41,547 bases of DNA, from NCBI GenBank assembly GCA_964510315.1, contig CAZEAP010000031.1:1-41547 (forward strand), read 5' to 3'. The translations under genes were made by a program, and so were the position numbers. Below are positions 17,489 to 25,761 of the stretch, piece by piece; positions within the stretch are counted from its first letter, which is position 1; the number at the start of each line of letters is the position of its first letter. A model generated the notes under the pieces. The model was given only the letters and a program-made list of their open reading frames with translations. It did no database searches and was not told the DNA's origin. This DNA is from CAZEAP01 sp964510315 (GTDB lineage Bacteria; Planctomycetota; Brocadiia; SM23-32).

Positions 17489-17965
17489 ATGCCGGAAATC
17501 GACGTAAAAGAAGTGCCCGAAATGACCGTGATGAGCCTGCCGTTCACAGGCTCCTACGACCAGACCATGGAGCGACTGGGTCACCTGACGGGCTGGCTGC
17601 TTCGGGTCGGCCATCCCTACAGCGCTCCGCCGCGCGCCCTCTACTATGAGGATCCCTCCAAGGTGGCCGAAGATGAGCTGAGGGCGGAAGTCTGCCTGCC
17701 GATCGAGGAGGAGTGCGAACCGGAGGCCGAGTTCGAACGCAAAGACCTCCCCGCCGTCACCGTCGTCTACGCCGTTCACAAAGGGCCCTACAACGAAATA
17801 CCTCAGCTCTACGAAGAAATATTCGACTGGATCGAGGAGAACGGCTACAGCTACATCGAGGAGATGCCCACGCGGGAGGTTTTCCTCAAGATGAAAGGGC
17901 ACGTCGAGGACCCGGCAGATTACGTGACCGAAGTCCAGGTGCCGGTGGAAAAGGCCGAAGAGTAG
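17489..17965 (+). CDS. GyrI-like / AraC effector-binding-domain protein
   Basis: A 158-residue stand-alone domain of the GyrI-like small-molecule-binding family (PF06445, SHS2 fold). It begins MPEIDVKEVPEMTVMSLPFTGSY and has the typical second half FERKDLPAVTVVYAVHKGPYNEIPQLYEEIFDWIEENGY, ending with a strand and an acidic tail. Such proteins bind hydrophobic ligands, or in some cases inhibit gyrase or hydrolyse reactive compounds; the ligand is unknown. Start chosen at 17489 because of the GGGAGAAA ribosome-binding site; an upstream in-frame ATG at 17414 would add 25 unlike residues. No DNA-binding domain is present. A hairpin follows. Confidence 0.82.
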   Translation: MPEIDVKEVPEMTVMSLPFTGSYDQTMERLGHLTGWLLRVGHPYSAPPRALYYEDPSKVAEDELRAEVCLPIEEECEPEAEFERKDLPAVTVVYAVHKGPYNEIPQLYEEIFDWIEENGYSYIEEMPTREVFLKMKGHVEDPADYVTEVQVPVEKAEE

Positions 17966-17976
17966 AGACGTGCAGG

Positions 17977-18008
17977 GGCCGTCTCCGGCTACTCGCCCGG
18001 AGGCGGCC
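17977..18008 (+). terminator. Strong hairpin after the GyrI-like gene
   Basis: A 12-bp stem (GGCCGTCTCCGG with CCGGAGGCGGCC, one G-U) and an 8-nt loop, 11 bp past the stop codon. The tail is TTCGTC with no long T-run, so termination is likely but not of the classic type. Confidence 0.55.
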
Positions 18009-18121
18009 TTCGTCACCCACCGTCCATCCGAACTCTCCGTTTGACCGCTGCCCCGCCCCGTGGCACACTCTCCTTCTCGTGAATCCCTTTCCGGGAGTGA
18101 CCAACAGAAGGAGCGGAAACC

Positions 18122-20323
18122 GTGGAAATGCTGATCGTCGCAGTCGTGCTGCTCGCCGCCGCGGCCTGCCTGGCGCGGCCGAACACGGAGGGCTGGTTCG
18201 CCTTTGAGCCCGAGGAAGACTTCTCCGCCAGCGTCATCGACGTGAGCGAATGGCTGGACGCACCGGCCGGCAAGCACGGGCTGGTTCAGATGCGGGAGGG
18301 GCGGTTCCTCTTCGAGGACGGCACGCCGGTGAAGTTCTGGGGCACGAACCTGTGCTGGTCCGACCCCGCCCCCGAGAAAGAGACCGCCGAACGGTGGGCC
18401 CGGTTCATGGCCAAATACGGGGTCAACTGCATCCGCTTCCACAAGTTCACCGACAGCGGGGCGGGCATGGGTCTCGGCGGAGAGGACTCCACCAGCATGG
18501 ACCCGGAGAAGATGGACCGCATGGACTACTTCGTCCGTTGCCTCCGGGAGCAGGGAATCTACTACGGCTGGTCGCCGATCTTCCGCCACAAGATCGTCCC
18601 GGGCGAAAGCGAGCGCCTGCGCGCACCGCAGGAAGTGTTCGCCTGGCAGGAGGAGAAGGGATGGGGCGACACGGGCCTTGTCAACTTCGCCGACGACCTC
18701 CAGGAGATACACCTGGAACTCATACTCGGACTGCTGGAACACCACAATCCCTACACCGACCTGCGCTACGCTGATGATCCGGCGCTGGTGTTCCTCGAAA
18801 TCCAGAACGAAGACGACATCTTCTGGGGCGCGACCCGTGAGGCGGTGGAGCACTGCCCCACCTATAAAGCCCTGCTGTGCACGATGTTCTGCGACTGGCT
18901 CAGGGAGGAGTACGGGAGTCAACAAGCCCTCCTGGAGGCGTGGGGAGAAGAGAGCCTCCAGGGCGAGAGGCTGGATGAGAACGATATCTACCCGCCCCCC
19001 GGCCACCACGCCTACAGCCCGGAAAACTTCGCCGACAACCCTGAACGCAGGCACCGCCTGCTGGACAGCGCCCGTTTCCTCTACGAGACCCAGAACGACT
19101 ACTACGGCCGCTTCGCCGAGGCCATGCGAGAGGCCGGTTACCGGGCGCCGATGATCGGCTCGTGCTGGCAGGCCGGGCACGGCATCCCCCACTACTACAA
19201 CCTCCACGCCGACTGCCGCGTCGGCTTCGTCGATCGGCACAATTACTACGGCGGCGGCGCCGGGCGGCACAGCATGGCCGTCGGCCCTCTGAAGGCTACG
19301 CAGATGGTCTCACGGCCCGGCTCAGCCCTCCTGACGACCGGCATGCAGCAGGTCGAGGACCGACCGTTCGCCTTCTCGGAGTGGACCTGCGTGCTGCCCA
19401 ACCCCTGGGGCGCCGAAACCGCGCCGCTGATCGCCGCCTGGGGGCTGGGCCTGCAGGACTGGGACGCCTCCTACCAGTTCTGCTCCCGCACCAACCCTGA
19501 CCTGTGGTGGGAGACGCTCAGCGCCCGCGGCAACGTCTATAACGTGGACAACCCGTTGCACCTCGGCCAGTACCCCGCCCTCGCCCGCATGATCTACCGG
19601 GGCGACGTCCAGCCGGGTGAGCCGGTGGCCGTCCGGCGCATCTACGTGCCCGCGCTGCGGGGGGGTTCACCCGAAGTCGAGGAGCGGGTCGAGCAGGAAG
19701 GCGACGTGAAGGTCTTCGGCGGGGCCGTCCCGCCGGAGGCCCTGGCGGTCGGCAGGTGCCTGGTGGAGTTCCCCGAAGAGCCGGCCGAGGACGAGTTTGC
19801 CGACCTCCAGCAGTCCCGGGACGAGGATGAGATGGGGGTCCGGTCCAACACCGGCCAGCTCACCTGGAGCTTCGCCGGCGGCGGATACGCCGTGATCGAC
19901 ACGCCCGGCACGCAGGGCGTCGTCGGCAACGCCCCGGACGAAACCGTAGAGCTGGGCGACCTCACGGTCGATCTGCAGACCCCCTTCGCCAGCCTGCTTG
20001 TAACCAGCCTTCAGCCGGGAAAGACCATCGCGGAGGCCGAACGGCTCCTGGTCTCGGCCTTCGCGCGGGCCGTCAACACGGACATGGAGTACAGCGACGA
20101 TTTCGAAGAGCTTCTGGACATCGGTGAGCCGCCGGTGCTGCTGGAACCGGTGGAGGCGGAGATCGCCATGGCCGGGGAAGAGCTGGAAGTCCACGCCCTC
20201 GACCACGCCGGCCGCCTGACCGAGCAAACAGTGCCGGTGATCCTGGAGGACGGCCGAAGCGCCTTCCGGATCGGCGTCGACTACAAAGCCGTCTACTACC
20301 TCGTGCAGAAGGTACCCTCCTGA
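18122..20323 (+). CDS. Secreted clan GH-A-like glycoside hydrolase
   Basis: A 733-residue exported protein. An N-terminal signal peptide (residues 1-18, VAVVLLAAAACLA) is followed by a TIM-barrel domain like cellulase-type glycosyl hydrolases: GTPVKFWGTNLCW near 67-79, GVNCIRFHKF at 100-109, the likely acid/base E230 in FLEIQNED (after N229), and the likely nucleophile E420 in FAFSEWT. The last about 250 residues form a beta-rich accessory part. It presumably cleaves beta-linked polysaccharide outside the cytoplasm; the substrate is unknown and no closer family is assigned. GTG at 18122 follows AAGGAG by 8 bases. A weak TTGACC at 18041 may belong to its promoter. It is convergent with the oxidoreductase gene 65 bp away. 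Confidence 0.8.
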   Translation: MEMLIVAVVLLAAAACLARPNTEGWFAFEPEEDFSASVIDVSEWLDAPAGKHGLVQMREGRFLFEDGTPVKFWGTNLCWSDPAPEKETAERWARFMAKYGVNCIRFHKFTDSGAGMGLGGEDSTSMDPEKMDRMDYFVRCLREQGIYYGWSPIFRHKIVPGESERLRAPQEVFAWQEEKGWGDTGLVNFADDLQEIHLELILGLLEHHNPYTDLRYADDPALVFLEIQNEDDIFWGATREAVEHCPTYKALLCTMFCDWLREEYGSQQALLEAWGEESLQGERLDENDIYPPPGHHAYSPENFADNPERRHRLLDSARFLYETQNDYYGRFAEAMREAGYRAPMIGSCWQAGHGIPHYYNLHADCRVGFVDRHNYYGGGAGRHSMAVGPLKATQMVSRPGSALLTTGMQQVEDRPFAFSEWTCVLPNPWGAETAPLIAAWGLGLQDWDASYQFCSRTNPDLWWETLSARGNVYNVDNPLHLGQYPALARMIYRGDVQPGEPVAVRRIYVPALRGGSPEVEERVEQEGDVKVFGGAVPPEALAVGRCLVEFPEEPAEDEFADLQQSRDEDEMGVRSNTGQLTWSFAGGGYAVIDTPGTQGVVGNAPDETVELGDLTVDLQTPFASLLVTSLQPGKTIAEAERLLVSAFARAVNTDMEYSDDFEELLDIGEPPVLLEPVEAEIAMAGEELEVHALDHAGRLTEQTVPVILEDGRSAFRIGVDYKAVYYLVQKVPS

Positions 20324-20388
20324 GTCGGCGTCGCCCGCCGGCGAACTCTGGGGCATTCAGGGGGCGGAGTCGCGCAGACTGATCTGCT

Positions 20389-21462
20389 TTACTCGGCGGG
20401 CTGGGGGTTGAGGGCGCCGGACTCCACCATCTCTACCAGGGGGTGGTCTTCGATCTCCAGGGGGAGGTCCGCCCGGCCGCGGCGACGGACCGATTCGTAG
20501 GCGGCGAAGATGATCTCGGTGGCCTGAAGGGCGTTCTCAGCCCGCAGCTCGCAGTCGGTGCCGGCCTCCAGATGATGCACGACGTCGGCGACGGCCCTTT
20601 CTATGAGGTTGGGCCGGTGGAGACCCTCGCCCTCGCAGTCGAACTCCTCCCAGGGGCCCTCCGCCTCGCCGCGCAGCCGAAGGATGGGCATCTCGTCCCC
20701 GGCGGGGCTGACCTCTATCACCCCATCGTCACCCACCAGACGAAGGAAGGCGCCGACCACCCCCCTGCCCTCCCCCGTGACGCACCAGCCCTGAACGCCG
20801 CTGTGGTACTGCCAAAGGGCGATCCCCTGGTTCTCGACCCGGGCGCCGAAGATGTGGCGATCCGTGCGGCAGTCCACCTGGGCAAGCACCCATTCCGGCG
20901 GGCTCTGGTCCACCATGTAGCCGCACAGGTCGAAGTGATGCGTTCCCCAGTCGTAGAGGTTGGGCGAGGCGAACTCGACTTTCCTCAGTTCCCCGATGCG
21001 CCCGTCGTCGAGCAGTTCCTTCGCGGTCCGGAAGACCCTGCTGAAGCGCCGCTGGTGGTTGAAGGTGAGCTGCACGCCCTCCTCCCGGCAGACCCGGGCC
21101 ATGCGCTTCGAGTCGCCCCAGGTGGCGGCCATCGGCTTCTCGCAGTGGACGGCCCGCACGCCGGCCCGGGCGCACTCCACGGTCATCTCGGCGTGGAGGT
21201 GGGGCCAGGTGGAGATGCTGACGACGTCGAGGTCCTCGCCCTCCAGCATCTCACGAAAATCGGTGTAGGTGGCGGGTATCCCGAAGGACTCGGCGAAGAC
21301 GCTGACGTTCTCCTCCTTTATGTCCGCGCATGCGGCCAACTCGCATTGGTCCAGCCGCTGGTAGCCACGGGCGTGCTGCGCGTTCATTCCGAAGCGCGGT
21401 TCGCCTTCGTCGTTGTAGCCTCGCAGGCCGGTGCCGATAAACCCAACTCGGAGCGCACTCAT
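20389..21462 (-). CDS. Gfo/Idh/MocA-family oxidoreductase
   Basis: A 357-residue NAD(P)-dependent sugar/inositol dehydrogenase-like protein. A Rossmann domain starts at residue 5 (VGFIGTGLRG), followed by the family motif EKP in VHCEKPMA near 110, which carries the conserved lysine. The C-terminal alpha/beta domain holds the putative catalytic region DWGTHHFDLCGYM. Members oxidise or reduce sugars or related polyols; the substrate is unknown. GAAGGGG precedes the ATG. Its neighbour, the convergent secreted glycosidase, suggests carbohydrate use, but the two are not in one operon. Confidence 0.9.
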   Translation of the reverse strand: MSALRVGFIGTGLRGYNDEGEPRFGMNAQHARGYQRLDQCELAACADIKEENVSVFAESFGIPATYTDFREMLEGEDLDVVSISTWPHLHAEMTVECARAGVRAVHCEKPMAATWGDSKRMARVCREEGVQLTFNHQRRFSRVFRTAKELLDDGRIGELRKVEFASPNLYDWGTHHFDLCGYMVDQSPPEWVLAQVDCRTDRHIFGARVENQGIALWQYHSGVQGWCVTGEGRGVVGAFLRLVGDDGVIEVSPAGDEMPILRLRGEAEGPWEEFDCEGEGLHRPNLIERAVADVVHHLEAGTDCELRAENALQATEIIFAAYESVRRRGRADLPLEIEDHPLVEMVESGALNPQPAE

Positions 21463-21595
21463 GGTTAGACCCCTTCAGAGCAAAGGCGCAGTGCCTCAAA
21501 GGCCAGGTAGTCTACCGGGCCGCACCGGCATTGCAAAGGAAAGCAGGGGCCGTCGGCGGATTTGGCGCTTTTGGGCCGGCCGACCGGTCCGGCGA

Positions 21596-22154
21596 TCAGC
21601 CCTCCGAGAGCGACCGGGCCAGGCACGCCCCGGCCTCACGGATGGCTTCCGGCTTCCAGGGGCGGCTCTTCCGGGTCACGGTGATGAGGTCGACGATGTC
21701 ACAGCGTAGATGACCGAACAGGCGGTTCATCTGCTGAAGGCAACTGACCGTTCCGCGACCGCTTCCCCCGGCCGCGGCAACGCCGACGGCGGGCCGTCCG
21801 GCCAGCGCCGAATCCTCCCCCCGCGTGGCCTCGCAGCGCCGCAGCCGGTCGAAGAAAGCCCTGGCCGACTCGGAAAGCTCACCGAAGTAGACGGGACTTG
21901 ACCAGCACGCACCCGTCGGCCTCCCTGGTCCGCTCGTGGAGCGCCTGGAAGCCGTCCTCGACCTGGCAGTAATGTTCCTCCCGGCAGGTGCCCCATCCGC
22001 GCCCGCAGGCCTGGCAGAGGCCGACGTCCTCGTCGTTGAGGTAAACGATGTCCGCCTCGCGCTCCGCCTTGCGGATGCCCTCAAAGGCCGCCTCCGCGCA
22101 TTGCGCCGTGAGCCCGTCCTTGTTCGGACTGCAACTGAAGATCAGGACCGCCAT
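21596..22154 (-). pseudogene. NADPH-dependent FMN reductase / iron-sulfur flavoprotein-like gene with a frameshift
   Basis: The protein starts at 22154 (GGAGG upstream) with MAVLIFSCSPNKDGLT, a flavodoxin-like FMN loop, and runs to LVKS, where the frame breaks near 21898. The neighbouring frame continues exactly with SPVYFGELSESARAFFDRL and goes to 21596, giving about 185 residues in total. One extra A relative to the expected reading explains the break. The motif CQACGRGWGTCREEHYC (about 47-63) resembles the cysteine pattern of iron-sulfur flavoproteins. The two halves join without loss of conserved sequence, so this is a recent inactivation, a sequencing error or, less likely, recoding. Confidence 0.75.
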
Positions 22155-22189
22155 GATGCTGCACCTCCATGAAAACGTCTGCGCCCTAT

Positions 22190-22290
22190 TCCAGCGGTAT
22201 GTCTCGCCCTTACAGGGCTCCCTGTTGCTTTGCCGGTTCTCATTCCCAGGGGTGCGCCCCGGGCTGGTATGTCGGGTTCCTTTCGCACCC
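22190..22290. repeat. Palindrome-rich dispersed repeat element
   Basis: A 100-bp intergenic stretch with GCCCT-TAC-AGGGC at 22206-22218 and CCCAGGGG-TGCG-CCCCGGG at 22245-22263 (one mismatch). The style matches the palindromes at 25-81. It lacks coding character and resembles the mobile, non-coding palindromic repeats scattered through some large GC-rich genomes; recognised by pattern only. Confidence 0.5.
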
Positions 22291-22315
22291 CCGATTCCGT
22301 GCGTCCCAAAGCGGT

Positions 22316-22771
22316 TTAAGCCGAAGGGAAGGCGTTGAAGTAGGGAACGATCTGCTGCCAGCCCCGCATGCGGGAGGTGACGACCCCGAACAGCGCGCCG
22401 CTGGTGCCGACCACCGCCGACGCGCCGGCCTTCAGGTAGCTGCGCGTTATATAGTCAGAGTAGGCGTCGTCCACCACGGCCACCACGGGGAAGCGCTCGC
22501 CGACGGCCTCGCGGAGTCGCCGGATGAGTTCCTCCGGACCGAAGACCGTGTCCAGCTCGACCTCCATGTACCCGCTCTGCAGCTCCAGGGCGCTGAGGGC
22601 GGAGAGAACCGCGACAGAGTCCAGGTCGGCGGTCACGGTGAGGGCTTCGGCCTCCTCGTAGTCCCGCCGCTCGATGGGCAGGCGCTCAGAGAGGCGGTGC
22701 AGGTACTTCCGGGCGTCCAGGGAGTTGTCAATGGTCTCCTCGGGAGGCGCGAATACGATCGATTTGCCCAT
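22316..22771 (-). CDS. Hypothetical protein
   Basis: A 151-residue soluble protein with a good GGAAGG ribosome-binding site 9 bases before the ATG. It begins MGKSIVFAPPEETIDNSLDA and has an alternating helix/strand pattern; the last third (PVVAVVDDAYSDYITRSYLKAGASAVVG) looks a little like the second half of a receiver domain, but the phosphoacceptor region is not convincing. No family is recognised. It lies between the flavoprotein gene and a small membrane protein, all on the minus strand with gaps of 120-160 bp. Confidence 0.65.
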   Translation of the reverse strand: MGKSIVFAPPEETIDNSLDARKYLHRLSERLPIERRDYEEAEALTVTADLDSVAVLSALSALELQSGYMEVELDTVFGPEELIRRLREAVGERFPVVAVVDDAYSDYITRSYLKAGASAVVGTSGALFGVVTSRMRGWQQIVPYFNAFPSA

Positions 22772-22898
22772 CGGGCTTTTCCTTCCGGCTGCTGGACGCT
22801 GTGGAATCGGCGCTCAGGCGACGAAGTACCTTTCTACCGGAGCAGCCGGCTGGAGGCAACTTCGGGGCGGGAAACGGCAGCAAAACCGGGGGCGCACT

Positions 22899-23300
22899 TC
22901 ACTGTGAGTCCAGCTCTTCGAGGGCCTCTTCCGGGCTGATCTCCCCCTTCTCCAGGCGCTGGAGCACCTTCCGGACGCGATCGGGCGATTTCGCGGCATC
23001 CCCTTCGGTTACCTTCCGGACGGTGGCTCTGGCTTCGATTACGTCCGGTTCATCCCCGGAGTCCACTTCCCGGCGCCGTCGGCGCTTCCCCATGAAGGCG
23101 AATGGCAGCGAGACGCCGCCCACAAGCAGTCCCCCCAGCACGAACAGTCCAGCCACCACCAGCGAGATGCCCACGGCGAGCAGCACGCCGGCGGTAACGA
23201 TCGCCGCGAACGCCACCGCCCCGCCCCCAATCGCCGCTTTGGCGAGTGGATTGTCGATCCGTTGAGGGAAATCTCCGTTGTCGGGCTTCGGCTCATTCAC
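22899..23300 (-). CDS. Small membrane protein with SHOCT-like C-terminal helix pair
   Basis: A 133-residue protein. Residues about 18-70 are two close hydrophobic segments rich in Gly/Ala/Val, followed by a basic KRRRRR turn and a C-terminal amphipathic module (DRVRKVLQRLEKGEISPEEALEELD) like the short oligomerisation or SHOCT-like motif found at the ends of many small bacterial membrane proteins. GTG at 23300, nine bases after AGGAG, is the only start with a ribosome-binding site. Function unknown; may be the 3'-distal part of the hydrogenase transcription unit (133-bp gap) or independent. Confidence 0.65.
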   Translation of the reverse strand: MNEPKPDNGDFPQRIDNPLAKAAIGGGAVAFAAIVTAGVLLAVGISLVVAGLFVLGGLLVGGVSLPFAFMGKRRRRREVDSGDEPDVIEARATVRKVTEGDAAKSPDRVRKVLQRLEKGEISPEEALEELDSQ

Positions 23301-23433
23301 GTTTCCATCTCCTGCAAAGGCGGGCTCCCGTCGGCGTAACGAGCCGGCGCTTATTCCACCGAGACCTCGATCCGGCTGGATCCGTCGACGATCTTTATCA
23401 CCTCGCGGGGTCCGGCGGCGGCCGCCTGCGCGG

Positions 23434-23952
23434 TCAGTTCTCCTGCTCCCGCCACACGGGATGGGAGATGGTACGCTGTACGGCTCGTCGAACGGGCTCG
23501 GAGACCTCCGCCCCCCAGCTCACGTCGGCCGGCTGGACGGCCAGGATGCGGCAGGGGATTTCGGAGCCGGCCCCGAGGTACTGCCCAAGCGGAGTGATGC
23601 CGGCCGCATGGGTTGAGACCGCCTGGGTCTGGAACTGCGCCGCGTCGAAGAGCCGCACCTCGCCAGGATCGCCTCCGAACTCCACGGCGTCCACTATGAG
23701 CAGTCCGTCGGGCTGGAGGTCCCGGATTTTGCCCAGGAAATTCTCGGGGGCTTCCTGGCAGTCAATCACGCGCGGGAGACCCGCCTCCGAGAGTCCTTCC
23801 GCCACGAGGGAGCCGGCGGCGTCGTCCCCCCGCATGCGGTTGCCGATCCCGACGATCACCCAGCCCCGGCCGAAGTGCCGTCGCAGCTTCTCCGCCCAGG
23901 GGGCTTGTTGTGGGGATGGACTTCGGGGCGGTTGGCCGGGAGGCCGGGGCAC
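23434..23952 (-). CDS. hycI: [NiFe] hydrogenase maturation endopeptidase (HycI/HyaD family)
   Basis: A 172-residue peptidase-M52 family protein that removes the C-terminal tail of a hydrogenase large subunit once nickel is inserted. The nickel-probing ligands fit: GNRMRGDD (acidic residue after the first strand), D in IVDAVEFGGD, and H in STHAAG. Start GTG at 23952 lies just after the stop of the NuoI-like gene; GAGGAG is 12 bases upstream, somewhat far, and no better start exists. Placed last in the hydrogenase operon. The large subunit encoded at 31594 ends in DPCYSCTER plus a 35-residue tail, so it is the expected substrate. Confidence 0.85.
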   Translation of the reverse strand: MPRPPGQPPRSPSPQQAPWAEKLRRHFGRGWVIVGIGNRMRGDDAAGSLVAEGLSEAGLPRVIDCQEAPENFLGKIRDLQPDGLLIVDAVEFGGDPGEVRLFDAAQFQTQAVSTHAAGITPLGQYLGAGSEIPCRILAVQPADVSWGAEVSEPVRRAVQRTISHPVWREQEN

Positions 23953-23954
23953 GC

Positions 23955-24599
23955 TCAGGTAATCTCCTCGAAGACCACGACGCGCCGACAGTGGGGGCAC
24001 AGCACGCGCATGATGTCGGACCGCTCCACGCCCGGGCGCGGCCTCCCCTCGGCCTGGGGTGCCCGCGCCAGCCGACCTTCCAGGGTGAGAGCCAGGGAGG
24101 GGTTGGCGTAGGCCTTGGGGCCGACCTTCTCGGCCACCCAGCGGAGGTGGTCCTTCGCCCCCACCACACCGCCGCAGAACTCGCAGACGAGCAGTTCCTT
24201 GTCCACCGTGGTGAACGATTCGGTACGGTCGTAGGTGGCCAGGTCCCACTCGGTGGTCTGGTAGATGCCGTCGTCGGTGGTGCAGTGGTAGTGGCAGTGG
24301 CCGCAGAAGATACAGCGATCGTAGCGCAGCTTGAAGCGCCGCATGGGGGGGTCGCTCTCCAGGTCATCCACCATTTCGATGGCGTCTGCCGGGCAGACTT
24401 CGTAGCAGGCCCCGCAACCGATGCAGACGTCCTCGTCGTATACGGCCGCCCCCCGGTAGGCGCCGGTGTCGTAGGTCTCCCCGAAGGGGAAATCGACGGT
24501 GTAGGGCCCCTTGACGACCGCTTTGATGGCCTCGGGGAGATAGGGTATTTTGAGGGTCCAGAGGACCTTTTTCGCGAGGGTTTTCAGGTCTTCAGCCAT
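23955..24599 (-). CDS. mbhN: NuoI/MbhN-like 8Fe-8S ferredoxin subunit
   Basis: A 214-residue peripheral iron-sulfur subunit that wires electrons to the hydrogenase catalytic core. Two [4Fe-4S] motifs are at C59/C62/C65/C69 (CIGCGACYEVCP) and C96/C99/C102/C106 (CIFCGHCHYHC). Unlike plain NuoI, two more CxxC pairs follow, C139/C142 (CEFCGG) and C201/C204 (CPHC), which could form a zinc ribbon or another metal site. Its weak ribosome-binding site (GGTG) lies 25 bp after mrpG. As in Mbh clusters the gene is placed at the membrane-arm end of the operon. Confidence 0.88.
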   Translation of the reverse strand: MAEDLKTLAKKVLWTLKIPYLPEAIKAVVKGPYTVDFPFGETYDTGAYRGAAVYDEDVCIGCGACYEVCPADAIEMVDDLESDPPMRRFKLRYDRCIFCGHCHYHCTTDDGIYQTTEWDLATYDRTESFTTVDKELLVCEFCGGVVGAKDHLRWVAEKVGPKAYANPSLALTLEGRLARAPQAEGRPRPGVERSDIMRVLCPHCRRVVVFEEIT

Positions 24600-24623
24600 T
24601 ATTCACCGAAGCTCCAGACAGAA

Positions 24624-24992
24624 TCAGGCTTCACTTTCCTCGGCCGCGGGGGAGCGGGACGGGCCGGTTTTCTCGGTTTCTTCTTCGTAGCGGTCCACCA
24701 CGCTCTTCTCCCACAGGGGAACGCCGCCGAGGTGGGAGCCCCGTGCCAGCGCGTGGGCGCCGACGGGGGAAGTGAGCAGCACGAAAGCAGCGCACAGCAG
24801 CGCACGGACGGCCAGCACGCTGGAGCCGCCGGCCAGGGCCACGCCGATAAGTATAAGGCAGGTGCCCAGCGTGACGCACTTGGTGGCGGCCTGCAGGCGA
24901 TTATAGACGTCCGGCAGCCGGACCAGGCCGAGGGTCCCGAAAAGATCGAACAGGACGCCCACGGCAATCAGGAAGTAGCCCGCTTCACTCAT
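24624..24992 (-). CDS. mrpG: MrpG/MbhC-type antiporter subunit
   Basis: A 122-residue three-helix membrane protein of the MnhG/PhaG family. DLFGTLGLVRLPDVYNRLQAATK is the family signature, followed by TLG, and TSPVGAHALARG at the end of the membrane part; the C-terminus is acidic and soluble. Belongs to the Na+/H+ translocating module. It overlaps mrpF by 8 bp. Confidence 0.92.
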   Translation of the reverse strand: MSEAGYFLIAVGVLFDLFGTLGLVRLPDVYNRLQAATKCVTLGTCLILIGVALAGGSSVLAVRALLCAAFVLLTSPVGAHALARGSHLGGVPLWEKSVVDRYEEETEKTGPSRSPAAEESEA

Positions 24993-25248
24993 CGAAAGCC
25001 TTCCCCTCCAGGTATTTTGCCAGGGCGATAGTTCCCACGAAGCTCAGAAGCGCCCACGCGATGGCGATGTTCAGGTAAAAAACGGTCCCGGTGTGCAGGG
25101 CGTAGAGCGCACAGAAGCCCACCACCAGGGTGCCCAGGATGTCAACGGCCACCGTCCGGTCGGGCGCGGTGGGGCCGCGCTGCAGCCGATAGAGGCAGAA
25201 GAAGGAGGCCACAAGCAGCGCTGCCATGAATACGGCGAAGCCAGTCAT
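24985..25248 (-). CDS. mrpF: MrpF/MbhB-type antiporter subunit
   Basis: An 87-residue three-helix protein of the MnhF/PhaF family: first helix about 3-20, then RLQRGPTAPDRTVAVDILGT, the conserved Asp-containing loop, and two more helices. Start ATG at 25248 overlaps the mrpE stop as ATGA; the longer frame upstream is not coding. Works within the Mrp-type membrane arm. Confidence 0.92.
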   Translation of the reverse strand: MTGFAVFMAALLVASFFCLYRLQRGPTAPDRTVAVDILGTLVVGFCALYALHTGTVFYLNIAIAWALLSFVGTIALAKYLEGKAFDE

Positions 25249-25760
25249 TCGAAGATCCTCTCCAGAAGGCCCTCGAACCGTCCCACGATCTCGGCGGTCT
25301 GCTCCTCCGGATCGTCGGTGTCGACGTAGATCCAGTGCACGTAGAGCGCGTCGTCCACCACGTCCACCGTCAGCGTGCCCGGGGTCAGCGTGATGGAGTT
25401 GGCCAGGAACGTCTTCCCCAGGTTGCTGGTCAGGCCGGTGTGCACCTTTACGATCCCCGGCCGGATGGGCACGTCGGGGTGGATGACGCGGTAGGCAACG
25501 TCCAGGTTGGCCCTCACGCAGTAGTAGAGGAAGTACGGTATGTAGATGAGCAGCCAGAAGAGCCGGACCGGATTGAGCAGCCACTCCCGGCGGGGGTATT
25601 TGCCGGAAGTAAGGACGACAACCACGAGGGTCAGCACAACCCCCACCACCAGGAAGCCGACATCCACCGTGACCCCCAGCGGGGCGGAGGGATCCAACTT
25701 GAAGGTCAGAAGCAGCCAGAATATGTAGAGGATGATGAAGGCTGATATCTTCTTCGCCAT
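25245..25760 (-). CDS. mrpE: MrpE/MbhA-type antiporter subunit
   Basis: A 171-residue MnhE family protein with two to three N-terminal membrane helices and a cytoplasmic domain containing the motif TLTPGTLTVDVVDDALYVHWIYVDT, which is highly typical of MrpE. GGAGG lies five bases before the ATG at 25760, and the mrpD stop is two bases upstream. Coupled by ATGA to mrpF. Confidence 0.92.
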   Translation of the reverse strand: MAKKISAFIILYIFWLLLTFKLDPSAPLGVTVDVGFLVVGVVLTLVVVVLTSGKYPRREWLLNPVRLFWLLIYIPYFLYYCVRANLDVAYRVIHPDVPIRPGIVKVHTGLTSNLGKTFLANSITLTPGTLTVDVVDDALYVHWIYVDTDDPEEQTAEIVGRFEGLLERIFE

Positions 25761-25761
25761 C

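Noticed and set aside
23351..23455. 34-residue minus-strand ORF overlapping the end of the endopeptidase gene
   Set aside because: GTG start without ribosome-binding site and no recognisable similarity; kept only as a possibility.
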